Below are positions 54,363 to 62,384 of a DNA stretch of 64,000 nt, one piece after another. Within the stretch, counting starts at the first letter, position 1. Each line of letters opens with the position of its first letter. The notes under the pieces were generated by a model, which was not told the DNA's origin, made no database searches, and saw only the letters and a list, made by a program, of their open reading frames with translations. Origin of the DNA: Rhodohalobacter barkolensis (GTDB lineage Bacteria; Bacteroidota; Rhodothermia; Balneolales; Balneolaceae); assembly GCF_002834295.1 (NCBI RefSeq), contig NZ_PISP01000001.1, forward strand, positions 1,550,001-1,614,000, given 5' to 3'. The position numbers and the translations under genes were made by a program.

Positions 54363-54842
54363 ATGAATAAAGCGTTAACAGCTATCTGTATATTTCTTGT
54401 AATACTCAGCGGTTTTCTATGGGTAAAAGTGACCAATCTTGAAAATCAGGTCCGGGATCTTCAAGATCCATCACTCTATGAAACCATGACTCTCATGCAG
54501 TCGGTTGTCCATAAAATTTCATACGCCGTTGACAATGAGAATGTAGAACTGCTCAATTTCTACATCCATGAACTTGAGGAAGCTGCCGAAGAGCTTGTCG
54601 AAGCAGATCTCGTCTACCACGACCAACCTGTGGGACAATTGACAGAAACAATGCTGGAACCTACTATTAAAGATTTGGAAGATGCTGTAGAGTCAGGAGA
54701 TTGGGATCGGGTTATGGATAGAAATATGGTCATGATTCAGGCATGCAATAACTGCCACTCTTCTACCGGTTACCCCGCTATACAAGTAACTGAAAAAGGT
54801 GAAGTCAACCCATTCAATCAGGACTTTTCAATACAGGAATAA
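54363..54842 (+). CDS. Membrane-anchored helical protein with CxxCH haem motif
   Basis: 159 residues. One N-terminal helix (5-22) anchors or exports it; a helical acidic body follows; near the C-terminus stands C128-N-N-C131-H132, the haem c attachment motif. Four-helix bundle plus C-terminal CxxCH is the layout of class II cytochromes (cytochrome c'), but I cannot confirm the fold. Lies alone between the trans-sulfuration gene and a candidate RNA. DsbD in this window could support haem c maturation. Confidence 0.7.
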   Translation: MNKALTAICIFLVILSGFLWVKVTNLENQVRDLQDPSLYETMTLMQSVVHKISYAVDNENVELLNFYIHELEEAAEELVEADLVYHDQPVGQLTETMLEPTIKDLEDAVESGDWDRVMDRNMVMIQACNNCHSSTGYPAIQVTEKGEVNPFNQDFSIQE

Positions 54843-54986
54843 TCTGTGCTCTCAATTGTGGTTATTTTTTGAGAAATAAATAATCTATCTCAAATTTACT
54901 TAATTTAATATTAAGTATAAGTTTTTGTTATTATTAGTTTTTTAAAACAAATATATGCGATTAAAAAAGAAAAAAATAACTGTAAG

Positions 54987-55118
54987 GGTTCTCTCTTTTC
55001 TGTGTCTTATATGCAGAGAACCACGATACACAAAACAAGAGTAAATTTGAGAAGTGCTTGAGCACACTTCTCAATAATATTTCAGGGATTGGGGCTGAAC
55101 ACCTCAATCCCTTTTTTT
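54987..55118 (+). ncRNA. Candidate structured RNA with three hairpins
   Basis: Within a 433-base non-coding gap, three stem-loops follow in series: GGTTCTCT/AGAGAACC (54987-55022), GAGAAGTG/CACTTCTC (55049-55072), and AGGGATTG/CAATCCCT (55084-55112), the last with T7 after it, like an intrinsic terminator. AT-rich sequence lies before the first. No reading frame fits. I do not recognise a known family (6S, tmRNA, SRP and RNase P RNA do not fit by eye). It could also be the untranslated tail of the haem-motif gene 145 bases upstream. Confidence 0.45.
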
Positions 55119-55275
55119 GTGCCTGTATCTCAAAAAACAGTGAGTTTTGGTATTTCTGAGCCAGTCAAAAAATTTACTAATCTTGCGTAACTCATATATA
55201 AATAAATTCTTGTCTCCGAACGTGTATCGTCCCCAAAACAAATAACCATTCTGACTGCTACCGAGCCGAAACAAA

Positions 55276-56262
55276 CTACCGTTTCAGTTCGGAGTACTCG
55301 CGCTTCAAGATATTTGCTGAGTTAACCAGTTTCTCCTGTTCCTCTTTCGTCAGCTCCGTTCCAATAATTGACGCCACTCCATTTTGTGAAATCAGGCAGG
55401 GTGTGGCCAGACAGATATCGCTGATTCCATACTCACCCTCAAGATGATATGAAACCGTGAGAACCCGCCTCTGATTTTTAAGAATCGCTCCCACAATCTG
55501 TACCAATGCGAGACCAACTCCGAAGTTTGTAGCGCCTTTGTAATCGATTATATGATATGCAGAATCCCTAACTTCCAGTTCAATCTCCTTCTTCTTTTCC
55601 GGCCAATTATCTATTCCCAGCTGCTTACTGTACTCATCGAGTTGAACGCCTGAAATATTAGCCATTGACCAAGCCGCAAACTCGCTGTCGCCATGCTCTC
55701 CCAAAATATATGCGTGAATACTCCCTACATAAACATTAAAAAATTCACTTAATAAATATTTAAAACGTGAACTGTCCAATACCGTCCCGGAGCCGATCAC
55801 CCGGCTGCGATCCCACCCGGAACGTTCGAGCGCAATTTTTGTAAGGATATCTACCGGATTCGTTACCACCACTATGGTAGCTTTTGAATCCTGAGCAGTA
55901 ATCTGATCCACTATTCCCTCAATTATGGCGCTGTTTTTCTTCAGCAGATCCAGGCGTGTCTCTCCTTTTTTCTGAGCTGCACCGGCCGTAATTACAATGA
56001 CATCCGCATCTGCATAGTCCTTTTCCGAACCTGCATAAATATTGATTGTGGGATAAAAGGGCAGTCCGTGAGACAAATCCAGAACCTGCCCTTTACAGAG
56101 TTCATTATTGAGATCGATCAGGCAGATTTCATCTGCTGCTCCATTTTGTGCCATTGCATATGCGAATGTAGCGCCAACAGCCCCTGCCCCAACGATTGCA
56201 ACTTTTCGGGACTTCCAGGCCGAACTCCCTTTCTGATGATTACGATCTTCTTGCTTTTTCAT
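55276..56262 (-). CDS. ldh: L-lactate dehydrogenase
   Basis: 328 residues. NAD-binding GAGAVGATFAYAM, the substrate loop GAAQKKGETRLDLL with Gln where malate dehydrogenases have Arg, and the catalytic His in LGEHGDSE identify lactate dehydrogenase. It interconverts pyruvate and L-lactate with NADH in the cytosol. The N-terminus has about 17 extra polar residues. Stands alone, downstream of a candidate RNA on the opposite strand. Confidence 0.9.
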   Translation of the reverse strand: MKKQEDRNHQKGSSAWKSRKVAIVGAGAVGATFAYAMAQNGAADEICLIDLNNELCKGQVLDLSHGLPFYPTINIYAGSEKDYADADVIVITAGAAQKKGETRLDLLKKNSAIIEGIVDQITAQDSKATIVVVTNPVDILTKIALERSGWDRSRVIGSGTVLDSSRFKYLLSEFFNVYVGSIHAYILGEHGDSEFAAWSMANISGVQLDEYSKQLGIDNWPEKKKEIELEVRDSAYHIIDYKGATNFGVGLALVQIVGAILKNQRRVLTVSYHLEGEYGISDICLATPCLISQNGVASIIGTELTKEEQEKLVNSANILKREYSELKR

Positions 56263-56461
56263 GATGTGAATTCAAGTGAGTGTTTCTAATATGTTAGTTA
56301 AATAGGAAAACTCTTTGCATATGACATCCGTTCAAACTATGTAATCATGGTAGAAGTAAGCAATGATATAGTGTAATCATTTTTTAATAAATTGAATGAT
56401 GATGAAATGTAATATGTATATATAATAGAATGGTATAAATCCCAATAAATAGTGGTACGTC

Positions 56462-56605
56462 ATGGAAGAGAAAAAAAATAAAGAGCCTGAAAAAAAGAAA
56501 GAGAAAACCAAGCTGGACAAAGAGCTCGATAAAACATTTCCGGCCAGTGACCCCCCCTCTCATACCAGGCCGGGCTATGGTCGGGATAAAGATGACGACA
56601 AATAA
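56462..56605 (+). CDS. Small charged protein with FPASDPP motif
   Basis: 47 residues from ATG at 56462 to TAA at 56603-56605. The first 24 residues are Lys/Glu-rich and helical; then TFPASDPPSHTRPGYG and an acidic tail. LD-x-x-(F)PASDPPS is a widespread motif in short uncharacterised bacterial proteins. Function unknown. It lies between ldh and phhA, convergent with phhA. Confidence 0.65.
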   Translation: MEEKKNKEPEKKKEKTKLDKELDKTFPASDPPSHTRPGYGRDKDDDK

Positions 56606-56639
56606 TTTATAGCCTTGTCAGATTCAAACGGCTGAATTT

Positions 56640-57374
56640 TTAAGCACTAACTTCTTCTTGCAGGGATTCTTCAAGTTCTTTCACGGAGTTAAAGAGCTCT
56701 TCGAAGGATTCAATCTCATAATAGCGAGTCTGAATCTCAGAGGTTATAAAGTCGTTTTCGAGCACCTTATTCACTTTATAGGGCAGAACTTCGATGTCAT
56801 CCTCAAAAATATGATCTGTTTCTCCGGCCGATGATATAATTCCGGCACCGTAGATTCGTGTACCTTTGTTTTGCTTTATCAAACCAAATTCTACTGTAAA
56901 CCAATAGAGGCGCTGCAGCTGTTTCTCTACAATTTTATTGTGGCCGTATTCAACACCTAGCTTTCCAAACTCTTCTACAAAGCGGGCGTAATCTGAGTTC
57001 ATCAGCAGCGGGATGTGGCCAAAAATATCGTGAAACATATCCGGTTCCTCGAGGTAGTCGAGCTGGTCCATTTTTCGCAGCCATATAGAGGAGCAAAACT
57101 TCTTTTCAGAAAGCAGTTTGAAAAAATCATCCACCGGTATCAGTCCCGGCACTACCACAACCGACCAACCATTTTGTGCCATCAGATATTCATTCAGTTT
57201 ATCAAAATTGACAATTTCATCCGGATTTAAAACATCACTGAGCTGATCCAGGCAGTTCAGATATTCAGGATGCGCTTTCCCGGGCAGATTTGCCTGCTGG
57301 CGCTCAAAGAGTGTCTTCCAAACCTTACGATCTTCGTCGGTGTACTTACTGTAGTCCTGCGTCATTTTTTCCAT
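56640..57374 (-). CDS. phhA: Phenylalanine 4-monooxygenase
   Basis: 244 residues from the ATG at 57374; starts at 57407 or 57365 are also open. The iron ligands are visible as FHDIFGH (two His) and the Glu in YWFTVEFGL. The bacterial short form lacks a regulatory domain. It hydroxylates phenylalanine to tyrosine with tetrahydrobiopterin and O2. Its cofactor could come from FolE2 and the pyruvoyltetrahydropterin synthase at 17-18 kb, and be recycled by the dehydratase at 33.5 kb. Not in an operon with any of them. Confidence 0.95.
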   Translation of the reverse strand: MEKMTQDYSKYTDEDRKVWKTLFERQQANLPGKAHPEYLNCLDQLSDVLNPDEIVNFDKLNEYLMAQNGWSVVVVPGLIPVDDFFKLLSEKKFCSSIWLRKMDQLDYLEEPDMFHDIFGHIPLLMNSDYARFVEEFGKLGVEYGHNKIVEKQLQRLYWFTVEFGLIKQNKGTRIYGAGIISSAGETDHIFEDDIEVLPYKVNKVLENDFITSEIQTRYYEIESFEELFNSVKELEESLQEEVSA

Positions 57375-57701
57375 CTGTAGATAAATATATAGTCTTAATA
57401 GATTCATAATTGATCAAACAGGAATAACAAATAGAAATGCACCTCATTCGTTCCGGTTTAATCTAAAATCTTAAGATCTTTTTTGAACCTCGTTTTAGAT
57501 TGTCGCAACTCATTTGAAGTACACAGTAATCGAAGAACTCTGATTATCTCATTTTTTAACCCGATTTAAACAATATTTCAATCCCTCCTCTTGTTAAATA
57601 TCCGGCTTAACATTTAGATAACATTTTCCTAACAGTGGTTTCCTAATATTTAAAGAGGCCAGTGGGAAATCATCACTGTCAAAAAATCTAAATTAACTCG
57701 A

Positions 57702-58859
57702 TTGAAAAAGTCTCCAAAAAAAAGTGGTGAATACATTAACCCCGCTATCAAATGGGTTCAGGTACTGTTGCTCATTTATCTTCTTCTTGCTGCAGTATCC
57801 ATCATTGGCGATGGATTTGAAATAGCCTCAGGTGGAGCCGCAGTTGAACTCTTTTCATTCGCTACAAATCCGGTCATTTCGTTGATGATTGGCATCGTAG
57901 CAACGGCCACTATTCAAAGTTCAAGCACGGTTACATCCATTATTGTTGGGCTGGTTGCCGGCGGACTCCCGTTATCGATGGCCATCCCAATGGTTATGGG
58001 TGCAAATATTGGCACATCTCTGACCAGTACAATTGTAAGCCTTGGTCATGTTAGGGACGGCGAAGAGTTTAAAAGAGCTTTTTCAGCTGCAACTGTTCAC
58101 GACAGTTTCAATGTTCTCGCGGTTCTTTTGCTTTTGCCGCTGGAACTTATATTTCACCCCCTTGAAAACGCGTCACTTTGGATTGCAGGTTTTTTTGCAG
58201 CTGAGATCACGGCCACAGGTGCTGACCTAAGCAGCTTCAACTTTATTTCATTGGCGATATCTCCTACTGTAAATCTTTTGACAGCAGCATCATCGATCAT
58301 TCAAGGTGTTTGGCAGGGAATTATACTTATCATAACCGGTATTGCGCTCATACTATTTGTTGTCCACACTGTCGGAAAAATCCTAAAAAAACTGCTGACC
58401 GGCAGAGCACTTGAAATTATGAATTCGGCTGTGGGACGCGGTCCTATTTCCGGGATAGGTGCAGGCAGTTTGATTACCATACTGGTTCAATCCTCATCTA
58501 CAACAACAGCCCTCATCGTGCCAATGGCAGGCAGTGGATTAATGACCATGAAACAGGTATATCCATTTACGCTTGGCGGGAACCTTGGAACTACAGTAAC
58601 TGCATTATTGGCGGCTACAGCTATCACCGGTACTACAGCTATTCTGGCATTTCAAATTGCCCTGGTACATATGCTGTTTAACCTTACTGCCATCTCGCTC
58701 ATTTATTCCATACCCTTCTTGAGGAATATTCCACCTGCACTGGCAGAAAATATGGCGGCCGCAACTCAAAAAAATAAGTGGTTTGTTGGTGCTTATATCG
58801 TCACTCTGTTCTTCTTAGTACCTCTTCTTGTATTGGGTATTTCAAGAGTATTCTTTTAA
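57702..58859 (+). CDS. Na+/phosphate cotransporter family protein
   Basis: 385 residues from a TTG start; the next Met lies too far in. About nine membrane helices and the two inverted QSSST repeats (ATIQSSSTVTS near 72 and LVQSSSTTTA near 262) define the NptA/PNaS family, which uses the sodium gradient to carry phosphate. No PhoU domain is fused. A decayed copy of its C-terminal part lies at 60284-60489. Confidence 0.9.
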   Translation: MKKSPKKSGEYINPAIKWVQVLLLIYLLLAAVSIIGDGFEIASGGAAVELFSFATNPVISLMIGIVATATIQSSSTVTSIIVGLVAGGLPLSMAIPMVMGANIGTSLTSTIVSLGHVRDGEEFKRAFSAATVHDSFNVLAVLLLLPLELIFHPLENASLWIAGFFAAEITATGADLSSFNFISLAISPTVNLLTAASSIIQGVWQGIILIITGIALILFVVHTVGKILKKLLTGRALEIMNSAVGRGPISGIGAGSLITILVQSSSTTTALIVPMAGSGLMTMKQVYPFTLGGNLGTTVTALLAATAITGTTAILAFQIALVHMLFNLTAISLIYSIPFLRNIPPALAENMAAATQKNKWFVGAYIVTLFFLVPLLVLGISRVFF

Positions 58860-59257
58860 AGAGGAATCTTTGTATTCATAACTGTCACTTTTCTTATTCA
58901 AGACAGATTAAACAATATATATTGAATCCAGATCTTTTTATTTGATCTTGTAAACCTCGAACATCCCTCAGATTATGAGAGACACATGAACAATTTCGTT
59001 TTACGTCTTTTAAGATCAACTTTTAGACCAAAAGATACCGCATCAACCCTACCCTTACTTTTATGGAATCGTTAATTTATTTTTTAAATCCTTTTCTAAA
59101 AATTAACATACAGTAACGAGTAGGTGGGAAAAGCTATCGGATTCCTGCTGCTTTTTATATGACAAAGTCTCATCATATATCGCACGGGTTTCATTGTTTG
59201 AAAAAAAAACAAAAATCAGCAGGTATAAAAAAAATACATACAACTGAATGATGAAAC
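58860..59257. other. AT-rich non-coding stretch with nested inverted repeat
   Basis: 398 bases without a convincing gene; the only frame is 29 codons (58986-59075) and I do not call it. At 59144-59223 an outer pair CCTGCTG-n-TTTTT / AAAAA-n-CAGCAGG encloses an inner hairpin TATATGA...TCATCATATA. It may be an RNA fold or a small mobile-element remnant. Confidence 0.4.
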
Positions 59258-60067
59258 TCAAAAAATATCGCGTCTTACGAAATTGAGAAAGAGTCTATTG
59301 ATATCTGTCAATTTTAATATGGTTAGGAAATCGACGGAGCCAAAGTCATGATCAAATGCAGGATAGCTGGCCACTTTTGATCCAATTTCCAAATATTTCT
59401 GAAAGAGAACAGGCGCCTCAATTGCATCCTGCATCAAGTGTCTAAAATCCGGAGGCTGTGGAATTTCATAATTTGCATGAACCGGAATCATGTAATCTGA
59501 ACTGCAATAGCCATTTTTCTTTAACTGCCTGTAAAAATTCCAGCCTTCACTGTAATCATTCAGAAAGAGAGAAGAACAACCGAAAATTACACTCTTCTTC
59601 ATACTCCTCATGTAAGCTGCAACCCCTTTCCATAGCAAAAAAAGAACTCTGCTGTTTCTATACTCTTTGCGAATACAAGCCTTTCCTGCTTCAACAGATC
59701 TTCTAAGTAATGGCAATGGTATCATATTCAGGTCAAATTCATTTTCAGAATAAAAACCCAGGCCTTTCTTAGCCATTTCGTAGGTCTGGAGTCTATATGT
59801 ACCGGCAAGCAATCCATTATTTTTATCGAATACCAGCAAATGATGGAATTGAGTGTCATAAAAATCGGTATCCATCTTTTCGGGTGCTCTATCTACAAAA
59901 TTCTTCTCACATTCCTCACAGAACACATCATAGCGCAGCCTGAGGGCCATTTCTATTTCGTTTGTTTTATTTGCTACAAAAACAATAAATGACCCATTTT
60001 TGAATAATATATTTTGGGCTTCCTTTCCGCTGTCCCAACTTTTCAGATTATTTATGTTGATTACCAT
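59258..60067 (-). CDS. OlsB-like N-acyltransferase (GNAT fold)
   Basis: 269 residues from the ATG at 60067; a TTG at 60097 would add ten. RLRYDVFCEECE, then LLAGTYRLQT, and RRSVEAGKACIRKEYRNS, with LLWKGVAAYM are the marks of the ornithine/hemolysin acyltransferase family (Acetyltransf_5), which puts a 3-hydroxyacyl chain on an amino acid during amino-lipid synthesis. In Bacteroides the related GlsB makes glycine lipids. The O-acyltransferase partner is not next to it. It stands in AT-rich non-coding sequence on both sides, a sign of recent arrival or local loss of genes. Confidence 0.8.
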   Translation of the reverse strand: MVININNLKSWDSGKEAQNILFKNGSFIVFVANKTNEIEMALRLRYDVFCEECEKNFVDRAPEKMDTDFYDTQFHHLLVFDKNNGLLAGTYRLQTYEMAKKGLGFYSENEFDLNMIPLPLLRRSVEAGKACIRKEYRNSRVLFLLWKGVAAYMRSMKKSVIFGCSSLFLNDYSEGWNFYRQLKKNGYCSSDYMIPVHANYEIPQPPDFRHLMQDAIEAPVLFQKYLEIGSKVASYPAFDHDFGSVDFLTILKLTDINRLFLNFVRRDIF

Positions 60068-60097
60068 CTCTGCAAATAGTTCGTTACTCTTTTTCAA

Positions 60098-60283
60098 ATA
60101 TCGAGATGGCAGGTAAAGAAAAAGTATCCTTATGAAAAGCTCATTGTAACATTTTTGTTATGCAGATGTAAAGGGCCTATCCAACCACTTTTAATCGATG
60201 ATGCAATCGCTGATTATCCGCAAATATCATTTTTTTTAAGGCCGAGTTAGACGATTTATTTACTTAAAACTCTTGACAGAATT
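60098..60283. other. Non-coding, nothing recognised
   Basis: AT-rich gap between the acyltransferase and the decayed transporter fragment. Weak similarity to the intact transporter may extend left to about 60258. Confidence 0.4.
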
Positions 60284-60489
60284 CTTGGCACTACAGTTAC
60301 CGTATTGGCGGCGGTTACAACCTTAACAGGATCAACTGCAAACTTTATGTTTCAAATTGACTTGAGCATCTGCTATTAAAGCTAACATCAATAAAATTGA
60401 TTTTTCTATTCCATTACTGCAAAATATCCCACTATATTTAGCAGAATACATCCCCCCCCCATAACCAATAAAATAAATGGCTTGCAGGT
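60284..60489 (+). pseudogene. Decayed C-terminal fragment of Na/Pi transporter
   Basis: Reading from 60284 gives LGTTVTVLAAVTTLTGSTAN then FMFQIDL, which aligns without gaps over 27 codons with residues 295-321 of the intact transporter at 57702-58859 (LGTTVTALLAATAITGTTAI, then LAFQIAL). A one-base shift then leads to LTSIKLIFSIPLLQNIPLYL, matching LTAISLIYSIPFLRNIPPAL, and further on NKWLAG matches NKWFVG after a stop and a C9 run. It is a broken paralogue, not recent, as many positions differ. Confidence 0.8.
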
Positions 60490-60914
60490 ACTTTAGGTTG
60501 ACAATCTTTACTAGGTAATTCCTCAGATTATAGTTCGTATTTCAAAAACGTTATTAAAAAACTCATCTATGTTACTAGCAAATGCATACATTTTTAAAAC
60601 CGATTCATATAGATTTTTAAACCTGTTTTTGGTTATCTGATTTTTAAGGAATAAGAATAACTGGAACTTTTTCTATTAACCTTTACAAAGGGCTTTTCAT
60701 AAGGTTCTATTGTCACTTATGTTCCTGCTATTTACATCTTTTGGTTTATAAGTTTCATCTTCTAATTAATTACCTCATCAACCCGAACGAATCTCACTCG
60801 AAGAAGCTTCTGCTGTCAACACCCGGCACTGAGTATGAACTCTGATTTCACTCATAGAAAAACAGGGATATATAAAAGCCTAATGTTTGTTTTAACCTTC
60901 TAATCGACAGACGC
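60490..60914. other. AT-rich non-coding stretch
   Basis: 425 bases without a gene or clear structure. The right end must hold the promoter of the DoxX-like gene. Confidence 0.5.
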
Positions 60915-61265
60915 TTGACCACTACATTTCAATTCGGATTAATCCTGAACGCCCTGTTCTTTCTTTTCTACGGTTTTCAATCCCTGAATTCACAGTTAAT
61001 GATTGATGAATTTAAGCGGTTCGGCATGACTGATTCACAGCGAAAGTTTACAGGGATCTTGCAAATTGCAGGATCAGCCGGGGTGCTTGCGGGCTTGATA
61101 ATTCCTGTCATTGGACTCCTTGCTGCAGCCGGCTTTACTGCCATGATGCTGGTGGCCTTCCTGGTTCGAATTAAAATAAAAGACAGTATTCTTCAGGCTA
61201 TGCCATCCATCATTTTTATTCTGATCAACGGGTGGCTGACAGTGGGATTTTTTAAGCTTTGGTAA
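60915..61265 (+). CDS. DoxX-like four-helix membrane protein
   Basis: 116 residues from a TTG start. Four membrane helices; the DEFKRFGMTDSQRKFTGILQ segment after helix 1 and AGLIIPVIGLLAAAGFTAMM are typical of DoxX-like proteins. Function in this family is poorly defined; some members act with thiol or oxidative-stress proteins. The neighbour on the other side of the repeat block encodes another of the same family. Confidence 0.7.
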   Translation: MTTTFQFGLILNALFFLFYGFQSLNSQLMIDEFKRFGMTDSQRKFTGILQIAGSAGVLAGLIIPVIGLLAAAGFTAMMLVAFLVRIKIKDSILQAMPSIIFILINGWLTVGFFKLW

Positions 61266-61308
61266 ATTGGATTGCATGCTAAATGAATTTTGTAGAAAAT
61301 GCGATATA

Positions 61309-61364
61309 AGACCTGTCAGCGTTCAAAGGTCCTGACAGCGTCTTGGTTTCTCGCAGAGTTTCGC
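61309..61364. repeat. 56-base direct repeat, copy 1
   Basis: Starts AGACCTGTCAGCGTTCA and ends GCAGAGTTTCGC. Identical in length to copy 2 at 61680 and differs at two positions. CTGTCAG and CTGACAG inside form a hairpin. Confidence 0.85.
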
Positions 61365-61404
61365 TGAGGGATGTTTGTTATTAGATGTGTAACGCATTAA
61401 ATCA

Positions 61405-61575
61405 ACTCCGGAGGAGTATCCTGTTTATAGCATTAAATAAGTTATATGGGATTTGCTCCTTAGGAGCTTCCTGCTACACAGGACGAGATAAATAGCACAA
61501 AACAGAAAGGACACTCCTATGGAGTGATGGCTTTAATCCACTCATCTTTCTAAAAACAGGCTATTCCTACGGAAT
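61405..61575. repeat. Four short palindromes at 50-58 base spacing
   Basis: ACTCC-GGA-GGAGT (61405-61417), GCTCC-TTA-GGAGC (61455-61467), CACTCC-TAT-GGAGTG (61512-61526) and ATTCC-TAC-GGAAT (61563-61575). Each has 5-6 base arms and a 3-base loop of varied sequence. Starts are spaced about 50, 58 and 50 bases. They look like REP-type elements. Confidence 0.75.
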
Positions 61576-61679
61576 AATATTTATCTCGGTAAGAGGCGTT
61601 CTATGCGAGCCTGCAAAATTCTCGCAGGGATAAATCCCGCGTTCGTGTGTACAATCCATAAATGGGTTTTTATAATAGA

Positions 61680-61735
61680 AGACCTGTCAGCGTTCAGAGA
61701 TCCTGACAGCGTCTTGGTTTCTCGCAGAGTTTCGC
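61680..61735. repeat. 56-base direct repeat, copy 2
   Basis: Second copy of the 61309 repeat, 54 of 56 bases identical. It is followed by a partial echo (GCGGATTTTCGCAGAG at 61746-61761). Confidence 0.85.
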
Positions 61736-61782
61736 AGATGAATTCGCGGATTTTCGCAGAGTAAACTCAATACATTTTGGAA

Positions 61783-61801
61783 TTTCTGTGCTTCCGTGGC
61801 A
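61783..61801. repeat. Second copy of dispersed CTTCCGTGGCA repeat
   Basis: TTTCTGTGCTTCCGTGGCA, one change from the right arm of the palindrome at 52999-53046. Followed by TCACGAAGACACAAAGTCACC, a kind of sequence often seen in Bacteroidota intergenic repeats. Confidence 0.65.
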
Positions 61802-61856
61802 GATAAATGTAAGTTGGTCACGAAGACACAAAGTCACCAAGGGTGTATATAAATAG

Positions 61857-61880
61857 GAAAAACCCCGAATTTTGGGGCTT
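61857..61880 (-). terminator. Terminator after DoxX gene
   Basis: CCCC (61863-61866) and GGGG (61874-61877) with extra inner pairs; an A5 run on the left gives T5 on the minus strand. Confidence 0.65.
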
Positions 61881-61886
61881 AATATA

Positions 61887-62249
61887 TTATAAAAGCCCTA
61901 TCACCAGAGAGAGCACCAGGAATGTAAAGGCAGGCAGTGATTTTTTGAGCGGATCACTGATTTTTATGTGCATGGATACGGCTCCCAGCATCAGAAAAGC
62001 AATCCCGAATGCGGCAACGGCTTCAACCTGCGGATAGTAAATAGAGGCGATAAGAAGAATAGCCAAAACAACTTTAGCTGTGCCCACCGCATACATAAAC
62101 CAAATTGGCAGACCATAGTTTTTGAACTCCTCTTTGATATCATTCGCATCACCGCCTCTCCAGGCCGTGGATTTTTTTGACCGGACAAGCCACACGTTGA
62201 GTATACTTAACCCAACAATCAGTTTTAGTGCTATCATTACAAATTCCAT
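61887..62249 (-). CDS. DoxX-family membrane protein
   Basis: 120 residues from the ATG at 62249, with AAAGGGA before it. Four membrane helices (about 3-18, 46-62, 70-88, 98-118). The loop RSKKSTAWRGGDANDIKEEF followed by YGLPIWFMYAVGTAKVVLA fits DoxX/YphA-like proteins. Function unknown. Separated from the other DoxX-like gene by the repeat block, and on the other strand. Confidence 0.75.
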   Translation of the reverse strand: MEFVMIALKLIVGLSILNVWLVRSKKSTAWRGGDANDIKEEFKNYGLPIWFMYAVGTAKVVLAILLIASIYYPQVEAVAAFGIAFLMLGAVSMHIKISDPLKKSLPAFTFLVLSLVIGLL

Positions 62250-62384
62250 AATCAAATCCCTTTTATTTCAATATTACTGTTAAGTATCGGTTGAAAGGTC
62301 GCTCAAAAAAGTCTATAAACCACCATCCCCTTTGCAGTTCAACCGATTGAATAGATGAACCGTTCAAACTCGTCAAAGAAATAG

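Noticed and set aside
58986-59075. 29-codon frame starting MNNFVLRLL
   Set aside because: Too short, no ribosome site and no recognisable motif; chance frame in AT-rich sequence.
61512-61526. Resemblance to the ACTCCTACGGGAGG segment of 16S rRNA
   Set aside because: Only about ten bases match, surrounding sequence is unrelated, and neighbouring palindromes vary at the same positions.
61405-61575. Possible CRISPR array because of even spacing
   Set aside because: The units are only 13-15 bases, differ from each other in sequence, and no cas genes are present.
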